A stretch of 64,000 bases of DNA from Nemertoderma westbladi. Its lineage: Eukaryota > Xenacoelomorpha > Nemertodermatida > Nemertodermatidae. Where the stretch lies: the NCBI GenBank assembly GCA_032718475.1, contig JAUCBJ010008896.1:124001-188000 (forward strand), in the 5' to 3' direction. The translations under genes were made by a program, and so were the position numbers. Below the pieces are notes generated by a model, which made no database searches, was not told the DNA's origin, and saw nothing but the letters and a program-made list of their open reading frames with translations. Positions 54,656-64,000 of the stretch are shown in pieces. The first letter of the stretch is position 1, and each line of letters begins with the position of its first letter.

Positions 54656-56338
54656 ATATGAGTTTTAAAGCCAGCTAAAATGTGTTAACATAGGCCTACG
54701 CTGTTTTTAAGGTGTTTGGAGACAGAGATGGTATTTACACCAACAAACTAGCTATGAGATCACCATAAAACCAAAAACATTTTCTGGAACATCTTTTTTT
54801 AGAAAAAAAACAAGGTTTGTATTAAAATCTTATGAGTTCGTTATATCAACATAATTTAGCATTTTAGTGATTCTCTGGAAACATTATTCTCTTTTATAAA
54901 ATCTACAGTAGGCCTAGCTATTCATATTCATGCACTATGTGCCACTTTGTGCGTAGAAATCGTTGTGGGGTAGGCCTACCGGTACTAGTAGCATAGGCCC
55001 TATGTGTTTCTGGTTGTCTTCTGTGTTATTTGACCTTCTGACAGTAAGATGATGGTAGCTAGTAATTTTGATTTTGTGTTAGCTAGTACTTTATATTATA
55101 GTTTTTGACCAATTTTTATCTGGTAAAAATTACTTTTATTATTTATTACCTCCCATAAATTTTACTAGCTATCATCATAATTTAAGTGAAAATTTCAAAA
55201 TATTAAAGGATATTATTTTATTTATTTTATACTCGTTTTATAACAATCCCTTCTTTTTAAATACAAACCTGGCTTTTGTCTATAAAATTTTTAGAACAAA
55301 AAAAACATTTTTTAGAACATTAATCTTTTCCAAATAAAATAGCTAACATGTCAGCATGTTCTGGTACATTTCAAAAAAAGAAATTCACAAAAACTATCTA
55401 GTAGATAAAATTTGGTGGGTGGTGTACGCATACTGCACCAGTACCCAGTCGAATGGATGGAGATGGATTAATTTTTATTGCGTCGAATCCCCCCCCCCCC
55501 CCCTCCCCCTCCCCCTATCTGGTTGTTTCTTATTATCATTTATTATTGGAGCTGTCATGAGGTGTCTTAACCTCGACTGATAGTTTATTTTATCGAAAAT
55601 AACTTATCTATCTGTTGTAGAGACAAGAGAACTTATGATAGTGCAATGCATACTTTTTAACATGGTAGTTTGCAAATTTTTGTAAATGCGAAATTCTTAT
55701 GATGAAATTAATATCTCATATTCATTAACAACACAACCTCTAGGACACAGGTATGTACTGTACTTGAGATATGGAGTTAATTTTAGTTAATAATAGGCCC
55801 TGTTAATTTTAAAGCCAGCTGCCATTTTATTGTCTCTAATTTATATTAATGTATTTTTAAGGTGTGGGGAGGATTACTCCTAAGTTTGCGCCAGTTATTT
55901 TCGGTAAAATAAACTTATCATTCGAGGTTAAGAGCCCTCTAAAACAGAAGGGCATGAGGGGGAACATGTTAAAACGGGGAGATTAATTATTACAGATGAT
56001 GAAGACCGACACCCGCTGGAAAAGTTCCAATAGAACCTTAAACATCTTTAATATCCCTAGAACAGTTATAATAAAACTGTATAGCAACAAGCACCACGAA
56101 TATACAGCTATATGTTAACATGCTTTGTTAAAGAAATCCAATAAAAATGTAGGCCTACCTACCTAAGGACAAATTATAAATGGTTATTTCCTAACTTTGT
56201 TGAATATTCTGGAATTGCTATTTTTCCAGTTGGTATGATAACTAATTAAATTTCGAATAATAATAATACAGTTATTACATCACCTCCTGTGCCGTAGGCC
56301 TATATTCAATCAATTCAACAACAACTTCCCTTAAACAA
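54656..56338. other. AT-rich, no gene recognised
   Basis: Contains TAGGCCTAC palindromes (54695, 54911, 54974, 56150), a poly-C run at 55489-55503 and AT-rich blocks. No supported coding frame. Confidence 0.45.
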
Positions 56339-56431
56339 ATGGCAACCGACATAGACGACGAGCGTGACAAAGAGTCTTACGGCGATCTCATAGCTACTGT
56401 AGTTGGACGGTTTTATGCAAAAGGTTGTTAA
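56339..56431 (+). CDS. Small ORF, possible first exon (30 aa)
   Basis: ATG in a good context (AACAAATGG) after a CAACAACAAC-type leader. The 30-aa product starts MATDIDDERDKESYGDL, is acidic, and has clearly more GC and coding-like codons than the AT-rich surroundings. It ends TGTTAA. A splice donor near 56423 (AAAAGGTTGT) is weak. No further exon was identified. Confidence 0.25.
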   Translation: MATDIDDERDKESYGDLIATVVGRFYAKGC

Positions 56432-57218
56432 TCAACAAAAGTTCAATTTGAGATAATCGATGTCAACGTTTTTAACATCATGTGTGATCGTTGTAGTATT
56501 ATCCAGACACTGTTGTGTTTTTATAAAAAAACATTTATGGCAATTAAAGTATTTTTCAAGTTAATGTGCTAGAATATAGCATTTTACTCCGAAATTTTGG
56601 AGAAAAAAAAATTTGGAGAAATTTTAGCTTAACACTTTTTGAAAACTTAATATTTGGCAAAACGTTAAATTGTCAAAAGTTGTCATACTTGCAAAAAGAT
56701 GTCAAAAGATGTCAAGCCACACAATTATTATGTGGATTAAATCTTTTTTGCAATATTATTTGTGGTTAAACACTCTTTGACTTATTACAAATCCGGACTG
56801 TGGCTTAACTTTCTTGCATTTTTAAGCCATTTCTTCGTATTATTGGGCAATAGGATCTCATAAATTAGGTAGATTACACTTTCGTCTATCGAATGATACA
56901 AAAAAATTCAATTTCGACAAAATGTGGGATAACACCCTATTGCATAACACCGTCCAGTTGGTATAAATACCACCTCAGTTGCCTTACCTCATACAGGAAT
57001 AAACACCGCAGATTTTATATATTCACGATGATTTAAGTACAACTGACATGTTGTTATTTAAATTAGAAAGTGTACATGTAAATGTTAATTAATGTAAATA
57101 TTAAGCCTAATAGGAAAGTGCTACAACATAAATAACCAAATGCCCGTTGCTATGGTAACAATAAGGACTTCACTGGTGAACATAACGGTAAACTCATAAC
57201 TTTCAGTCTCCCGCTCAC
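56432..57218. other. AT-rich, no gene recognised
   Basis: No supported ORF. An X-box-like GTTGCTATGGTAAC occurs at 57146-57159. Confidence 0.45.
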
Positions 57219-58335
57219 TATGTTCAGCATACTTTCATTATATGGGATTCCTGATGAAATTATTGCAGCAATCAGATCAGTATACGATGGTTCGACAACA
57301 TTTGTGTCTACTGTTGATGGTGACGCAGAACCATTTGAAGTGTTATGGGGCGTCCTCCAGGGAGACACACTTGCACCATTCTTGTTCATAATTGTGGTTG
57401 ACTATGTTCTACGCATGTCCTTAGATCATCATAATGATGATGGGGTGATGACAACTCCACCTACTGGCTCCAGAAGTCGAGGAAATCCTGCCAAGTACTT
57501 AACTGATCTAGACTTTGCTGATGACTTAGGAGTACTCTCAGAATCACTAGAGGGAGCCCAACGGCTCCTCAGCTCATTAGAACATGCTGCTTCTAGTGTT
57601 TGTCTTTTTATTAACTCCAGAAAGACCACAATTTTGACAGTTAACTTTGAAAGTTCTCAGCAAGTCTCTGATCGGATGAGCATAAGCTCAAAGGATGGTA
57701 TGCTTGAGCATGTGGACGACTTCTGTTACCTGGGATCATGGATCCGGAAGTCAGGTGAGGACCTTCGAATACGTAAGGGAAAGGCATGGGCAGCCTTGAA
57801 TAGGCTTTCCAGGATTTAGAAGTCACCGAGAATTAATCGGAAACTTAAGGTCCGATTATTTAGAGCAGCAGTGGTTCCAGTACTCCTCTATGGGAGTCCA
57901 TGCTGGGCTCTAACTGCTGAGGACACCAAATCCCTAGATGGCACATTCACAGGAATGATACGCCGGGTTCATTGTATCAAGTACAATGCACACATCTCCA
58001 ACCAGACAATATATAACATTGGAGGTGTCTCATTGGTTCCCCCAAGCTTGACACTAGAACAAAATCGCCTCCGCTTTGCAGGACATTGCTTTCGCCGTGA
58101 GGACCAGCCAGTGCATAATCTTGTACTTTGGCAGCCTCATGGAGTGAATAAGCATGGTGGACAGCCCATGACTTTCTTGAGACGCATCTTAAAGGACACT
58201 GGCCTTGAAGATGCGGATGATCTAGCAAATATCATGGGTGATAGGGAGTTGTGGCGGCGCAATTTTGTAGACAAGCCGGCACAGCATTCTTAAAAATGCA
58301 GCTGCAATGCAGCCTGCCGATACTAGTAGTATAAC
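57219..58335 (+). pseudogene. 5'-truncated LINE: RT second half and C-terminus
   Basis: Frame 57220-57819 begins inside RT (LYGIPDEIIAAI), has GVLQGDTLAPFLF, FADDLGVLS (Asp-Asp near 57519-57524) and YLGSWI, and ends at TAG 57817. The same frame resumes to 58293 with LLYGSPCWALT, RLRFAGHCFRRED and a stop. The 3' end matches 61984-62002. A single stop and a missing front half mean it is inactive, but it is much better kept than the copies at 42130 and 61513. Same broad LINE group as 29691-33170 but a different subfamily. Confidence 0.88.
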
Positions 58336-58453
58336 GGTAAACTACTCTATGTATACTAACCAACCGAGATATAAACACATGGACGCAGTTGAAGTATGTA
58401 GGCCTACAATATGATTTTTTCGAGATTTTTCGCAGATTTCCAATAGTTTTCAG

Positions 58454-58919
58454 GTGTCATGGCAACAGAGTCAGGACCTACTTGGTCTTTACTTAATTAT
58501 CTGGACTTAACAATATTCAAGGTATTTGACCCTCAACAGAATTTTATTTTACTTTCATGGTAACAACTGCATTTCACATGACGAAACATTTCAGAAGGTC
58601 ATAATTTCCTTGCTTCCATGGTTACGGGGAGGCTGCCAATTTGTTTCAATGGAGCCACTGCTAGAAATTGAAGAGTGGGACATGCACAATATATTTATAG
58701 TTTTCATGATTTTGAACACGTATTAGGTAACGGTTTAAGAAATTCCTGATATTTACCGTAAACGGACGTTTTATGAAGTAGTTGCCATGGCAACCGGGTT
58801 TTGAAAATACCACAATCGATTCTCTGATGGCGATTTAGTGGGGAGTAGGTAAGGGTTATTATTCTGTAGGAGTCTTGGAAAATTATACTTTATAAATGAC
58901 CCCCTGTTGCCATGGTAAT
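58454..58919. promoter_or_regulatory. Cluster of RFX X-box-like sites
   Basis: A perfect palindromic GTTGCCATGGCAAC lies at 58781-58794. Related sites: GTGTCATGGCAAC (58454-58466), TTCATGGTAAC (58554-58564), CTTCCATGGTTAC (near 58613) and GTTGCCATGGTAAT (58906-58919). The RFX X-box consensus is GTNRCC-N(0-3)-RGYAAC. They may be regulatory or may mark a dispersed repeat. Confidence 0.45.
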
Positions 58920-59126
58920 TGGGACTCTTTCTTATTAATATGCGGATTTTTCGTGGAGCCATTGATTTTCATATTCACACAACTTTTGCGCTTCGTAGTA
59001 GCAATTTTCTTGCTTTTGTAAATTTTTTTGCATATTTGCCATTTTTATAGCATAACAGACTCAACTAGTATGCAATATATTGTATACCCTATGGTACTAC
59101 AGAACATCTAAGGGGTAAATGTGAAG

Positions 59127-59845
59127 TTAAGGGGGGGGTACACCATTTTGGTCTAAAATATGTCGAAATTTTTTTTGTGGTATATTGTAATGCACCATTG
59201 AATGGTGTTTCCAAATCTGAAAACCGCTATTTAATAGCTCTTTTAGTTTTCAAGTTATGTAAATTTCCATTTACGGAATCCTATTGAAATTACTATTACT
59301 ATGTATAATGAAAGGTCGATTATCTCCAAATATTTTTTTCATGAAATTGTCAACTTCAAAACCCTACTACTTCAACAATTTTTGAGTAATTAGTGTGAAA
59401 CTTCCTGTGGGTGTCTAGATAGCCACCCTGCACAAAAGTATCAGGCAACTTTTCGAAATTTTTTGTTAATAAAATTTAATACTATTTATAAAAAACCTAA
59501 AAATTTGCATAAATTTGCAGCGCCACCTAGCGGAGCAGAATTATTTTAACAAAATTTCGCCTGATAGTTATGTTGCCCCATCTTTGATCTATCATATAAA
59601 ATAACTTTCATGTGATTAGGTTCAAAACTGTAAAAGCCTTAGGGTTTTAAGCGCAACCAAGTTTTTTTTGTTGTTAACTAGTATTAACTAATATTAAATA
59701 GCGAAAAAAAAATTTTTCTGACCTGTCATGTAGAATAGCATCTTAGGCACCCATTTGCCAAATTTTAGCCAAAATCAAACAATTTTGAAACGCTGGGAGT
59801 GATAAATCGAAGAGTTGTCCGAAAATGGTGTACCCCCCCCCTTAA
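59127..59845. mobile_element. MITE with TTAA target duplication
   Basis: The element is 59131-59841 (711 bp), with inverted ends: eight G then GTACACCATTTTGG on the left, and the complement with nine C on the right. TTAA flanks both ends (59127-59130 and 59842-59845), the target of piggyBac-type transposases. The interior is AT-rich and non-coding, so it is non-autonomous. Confidence 0.8.
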
Positions 59846-61512
59846 TTACCGCACCGCAGATTTAGAATAATACTACAATATTTCCCTCAACTCGAAGTAG
59901 CGGTAAAACCCCATGGAATAAGTCATATGCGAATTATAATAATAATAAATGGGTAAACACTTACACCCCTTAAATATATTTTTTATACTGTGTGTGTTTG
60001 CCCCAGCAACCTACCAGTTTTCCATTGGTATCACTGATTTACTTACTGTATAGGGTTCCAATGTTCTGTGGTCTGATGACTGTTTGGGATAGGTGGTAAC
60101 AGAGTTCATGGTGCGATTTTTTAAGTCATTGGTGCAATATACCCCAAGATAGGCTTTGGGTAATCCTTTGTCCAGCTGATGAGGTGTCGAGATTACCGCG
60201 TACTGGGTCTCAGACACCGAAACGCAACCATATTTTTGATAAAATTAATTATTTTTGCTTGAGTTCTACCCCTTTATGGCGACAAAATGTCATATATTTT
60301 TCTATGGAATATAGGCTTAGCTATTGTGCAGTATACTACCGGTATCATTTAGTGTATGGCGGTTAGGGTTAGGGTTAGGGTGCGATGCATACCTGTATGT
60401 TGAGCATGTTTCAATATATTTGTTTATGTCGTTTTAGTTTGTATTATTTTGTGTCGTTTTTTGATGGCCTTAGGCTGAGTACTACAGTACTTAGGGCTTA
60501 ATGTCCTGATCCTATGTTTTTTGTTAGATTAAGGGGTGTAAGACTTTAGTGTTTACCTATTTATATACCAAGCCCCCATTAGTCAGTATGTCGGTACTTT
60601 CAATTATCATATGCGAATTATCGTAGGCCCAACCCTGACACTCCCTGCAGTGCAGTGCCTAAGGGGGGATGTGTTAATTTATCACTCATGTACTGTATAA
60701 CTTTAAATTATTGGGGGGTAATGTAATCGAAGTTGGTACAATCCGGCATGTAATAAAGTTCTTTATTGCGTGGTCAATAATGTACAGTGCAATGTTATTT
60801 TCCCTATACTCGATAAATTCTATGTACTGTAGGGGATCTACCGAGCCAAGAGAGATTGATAAAGAATTGAAACCCTAGTTAAAATATGGTCCACGTTATT
60901 TAATCCGTGAACCGGGCTTCAAGGGTTTGGGGGGGGGGGGGGGGGGGGGGATACTGGCTTTCAAATGTTTTTGTTACATTATGTCAACTTATTGCAGCGT
61001 TCTGGTGAAATACTCGTAACGCTGCAAAATACTACTTTGTGGCGTTGCGGCCTATAGGACGGAACGCTGCAAAGTAATCAATAACCTGGAAACAACTTAA
61101 ATTACCGCATTCCAGAATGTATTATTTATATATATGTTAATGAGTGCTGCTTTATTTGCAGTGACGGGACTAGCTAAAGGTATGTAAATAATTGTTTAAG
61201 GTGTATTCCATTATGTCGAAACGTCCAATAGACGACACTTTAGAGAAAATAAGCAAAGAAAATTGCGACTGTGTTCAGTAAAACTGAACGACACAGATGA
61301 TGACTCAGTTTGCTTTAAGTCGACCCAAGGTCAAGTTGGATCAAAGATTTATCACATACATTTAGGAAATAACAACAATAAACTTTTATTAGATATAAAT
61401 GTATAATTAATACTGATATGAACCTCCCTCGCTGCGCTCGCCTGGTACATAAATAAACTAATTTTTAATAAAAAATAAACACGGGTAAAAAATTAGAATA
61501 AAGGGGAATATC
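59846..61512. other. No gene recognised; short telomere-like repeat and poly-G
   Basis: Includes three TTAGGG units at 60363-60380 and a 22-base G run at 60929-60950. Short frames are uninformative. Confidence 0.5.
60363..60380 (+). repeat. Interstitial (TTAGGG)3
   Basis: Three perfect copies of the animal telomere unit inside unique-looking sequence. Confidence 0.9.
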
Positions 61513-62002
61513 AAGGTCCGATTATTTAGCGTAGTTCAGTAGATTGTAGAACCAGTACAACTCTTATAAGGGAGTCCATGCTGGGCCAGAACTGCAGAGG
61601 ATACCAAATCTCTGGATGGCACTTATAAAAGAATGCTGCGCCGGGTTCATTGTGTCAAGTACAATGAACACATCTCCAATCAGACTCTATACAACATTGG
61701 AGGTGTTCCATGAATCTCCCATAGCTGGACACTTGAACGGATCCCCCTCCGCTTTACAGGACATTCCTTTTCGCCGTGAGGACCAGCCAGTGCATATTAT
61801 TGTGGATTGGCGGCCTCATGGAGTGAATATAAGCATGGCGGACAGCCCATTACTTTCTTGAGACGCATCTTAAAGGACACTGGTCTTGAAGATGCGGATG
61901 ATCTAGCAAATATCATAGGGAGTTGTGGCGGCGAAATTTTGTCGACAAGACGGCACAGCATTCTTAATTAATAAATATATATGCAGCATGCCGATAGTAG
62001 TT
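61513..62002 (+). pseudogene. LINE C-terminal fragment, decayed
   Basis: Nucleotide sequence follows 57850-58335 (AAGGTCCGATTATTT, GGGAGTCCATGCTGG, CGCCGTGAGGACCAGCC, CACAGCATTCTTAA) with many indels and stops. The frame at 61616-61861 is a by-product. Confidence 0.85.
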
Positions 62003-62156
62003 ATGAAGTATTTCATAAATGAAAATAATTGAAATTAACATTCATAATATTTATTGATAGGGTACTCGGAAGATACATTTTTAAAAGGGAACTTAGCTAA
62101 TTAACATGGTTGTATTAATTACTTGTTTCAATTCGTTCACAGATTATTTCACGACT

Positions 62157-62666
62157 TCAGTTGTCAGCTTTGAATTGTTCCTCGCTTTGATCTTGATTGG
62201 AAGATTGTGAAAGTGATCCTTTGGGAATATAAATAATGGAATTCCCGGTTATTGGGGATCTGCACCATGCACAAAACTGAGTTGATCCACTTTTTGGTGT
62301 GGAAGATCCAGATCCATCTTGACTTTTGCTTTTTTTACACTTCTTTGAAAACCCTGACTCCTTTGGTAATGATGCTGCCTTAGATACCTTTGCCGTCTTT
62401 GATTCTAATATTGACGATTGTGAAAGTGGTTCTTTAGGGTAAGAAATAATCGCATTTTCTGTTGTTATTGGTGATCTACACCAACAACAACGCTGCTGGG
62501 TTATTCCACTGTTTGGAATCGTTGCTATGTTCCCCAGTGCATTCTTTGGATAAATCTTTGGTATTTTAGGTACAGTAACATTTTTTTCGTCCTTTGATAC
62601 CTTCAGACTTCTGTTTCTCTTATCCATCTTCCTAGATTCCCCTCTACTTTTGCTTCGCTTACCCAT
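62157..62666 (-). CDS. Short relative of the basic-repeat gene, with CxWCRSPIT modules (169 aa or more)
   Basis: Starts with one or two GKRSKSRGES-like repeats, then KNVTVPKIPKIYPKN, matching the spacer in the 914-aa protein. Two copies of a module follow: a short Cys motif (CCWCRSPIT, FCAWCRSPITG), then an ISYPK / IYIPK strand, then PLSQSS. The large protein keeps only the ISYP..PSQSS part, without the cysteines. The 3' UTRs also align. The frame is open upstream of the chosen Met (KGNRNKS...) up to a TAA just before a run of A at about 62707, so the copy may be 5'-truncated or have an unseen upstream exon; GTAAGTAT near 62740 could be a donor. It is a diverged paralogue. Confidence 0.55.
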   Translation of the reverse strand: MGKRSKSRGESRKMDKRNRSLKVSKDEKNVTVPKIPKIYPKNALGNIATIPNSGITQQRCCWCRSPITTENAIISYPKEPLSQSSILESKTAKVSKAASLPKESGFSKKCKKSKSQDGSGSSTPKSGSTQFCAWCRSPITGNSIIYIPKGSLSQSSNQDQSEEQFKADN

Positions 62667-62706
62667 CTTCCTAATTTCTCCTACTAGACTTTTGTTTCTG
62701 TTTCCC

Positions 62707-63364
62707 TTTTTTTAGATCACACTTGATACTTACACCGTTGTTGTTGTACTGTATTACAATTGTAGGGTTATACTAGCATACATAGATACAGTAGGCCTAC
62801 TTACAGTTACAATATACAAGGCTTACCGGTACTAATTGAATTATATACTATATGCATTTGTTTTTCTTATTGTCTGTAATTAAAACTATCATAATCCAGT
62901 AAATGATATGTTTTACAAAAACAAATGAATATCTTTTTGTACTACTTATTAATTTAAAATTGCATTTACTATTTTAAGGAAATACGGATTACACAGAGGA
63001 TAAAAATACTATCTTTTTGTATGAAGATCCACTTTTGCAAAATTTGAAAAGTTTAACATAACAAATTTATAAGGAAATTTGAATGATAAATTGCAATTGT
63101 AAATTTTGCCCCAAAGTTGAATTAAATAATGCCAGTTACTATATACTAGCTATAGGCCTGTCTTGTGACTGAATGTAATATTCCAGAACATAAAGCAAAT
63201 AATCAAACCAAAATGTCAATTAAGCTAGCTACTGGAGCAAAATATCCTACTACCAAGACCCATCGTAATGGCATGCTCACTAAATTCTAGAATATATCGA
63301 TCAGCTGATATAATGAAGTATGATTACAAATAATAATAAATAATAATTATTAAATAAATAATTA
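62707..63364. other. AT-rich, no gene recognised
   Basis: No supported coding frame. No clear match to exon 1 of the 914-aa gene was seen here. Confidence 0.4.
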
Positions 63365-64000
63365 TGTTATTAAAAAAGTTAACTACTCAAAATTCCTTGG
63401 TGTACTTATCGATGAACACTTGACTTGGAAAAATCACTTTGAAAATCACTTTGACAGTATTAGAACTAAGATAGCCAGAAATACTGGTATCATGAATAAA
63501 TGTAAGGACTTTGCTACCCCTTCAGCCTTAAAGACTCTCTATCATACACTCAAACACCCGTAATTCAACTATTGCACAGCAATTTGGGCTTGGAGAAGCA
63601 GTGTAACCACTGACACTATATCGTAACAAAAGACTCACACAGTAAGCACAAATACAGTACTATCGACGGAAACGCCAAAATAAAACGCCTACAACTGCCA
63701 GAACCACACTTGGAAAATTGAAAAGTCTACAACAACAGGCGATACGTATTGTAATAAGCAGAGGGAATCCCACACCCATATCCAATCGATCTACACTAAA
63801 CAGGTAGCTAGCTACAATATGTTACAAATATACTCAAAAAATTATGCCCGGCGACATTCTAACTTCTTTACTAACACCAACAGCAAACATTCACACATAT
63901 CATACTCGACGCGCCACAAATGGAAACAGTGTAAATGATAGCTCGACAATCCATAAAAGTACAAGCGCCTTTACTGTGGAATATAATACCAGAGTCAGTG
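63365..64000 (+). pseudogene. LINE RT C-terminal fragment (CR1/Jockey-like), cut by window end
   Basis: Plus-strand reading gives NYSKFLGVLIDEHLTWKNHF, then NYCTAIW, then (across stops and a ~90-bp disrupted part) LQQQAIRIVI, HTRRATNG-like sequence and PLLWNIIPESV at the edge. This order is typical of the region after the RT domain in CR1/L2/Jockey-type LINEs. Different from the two RTE-like LINE families elsewhere in the window. Confidence 0.75.

Overview
This is a 64-kb piece of an animal nuclear genome, and almost all of it is repeats and transposable elements. No bacterial-type operons, rRNA or clear tRNA genes were seen. The organism is most likely a marine invertebrate, possibly an echinoderm or another deuterostome. 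That guess rests on spliced genes, BEL/Pao and Ty3/Gypsy LTR elements, LINEs, TTAGGG repeats, many TAGGCCTA and ACCGGT palindromes, and a basic protein with SPKK motifs; it is inference.

Layout. 188-1013: inverted minisatellite blocks around an AT-rich core. 1497-6587 (minus): decayed BEL/Pao element A (gag, integrase, and a long extra 3' ORF; no protease or RT). 8519-14230 (plus): decayed BEL/Pao element B with a hugely expanded, low-complexity gag, a zinc knuckle and a protease remnant; no RT. 15427-33199: a ~50-bp minisatellite split by two insertions. The first is an 11.6-kb LTR element C (17243-28867; 1236-bp LTRs, 5-bp target duplication, gag-protease intact, RT and integrase absent). 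The second is a dead ~3.5-kb LINE (29691-33170; 11-bp flanking duplication). 33579-33680: a possible small secreted peptide. 35378-40771: a 5.4-kb array of a 26-bp unit, followed by a relic BEL integrase. 44323-50288: an apparently intact Ty3/Gypsy element with identical LTRs, a tRNA-Leu primer site and a 1610-aa gag-pol. 51148-54006 (minus): the best host-gene candidate, a two-exon gene for a 914-aa Lys/Arg/Ser repeat protein with SPKK motifs; a shorter relative lies at 62157-62666. 57219-64000: LINE fragments, a cluster of RFX X-box-like sites and a TTAA-flanked MITE.

How it fits together. All three gag-bearing BEL/Pao elements lack reverse transcriptase, yet element C has LTRs differing at only about 7 of 1236 positions. 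It therefore probably moved recently using enzymes supplied in trans while keeping its own Gag and protease. The two basic-repeat genes share 3'-end and UTR sequence and look like a small, fast-evolving local family.
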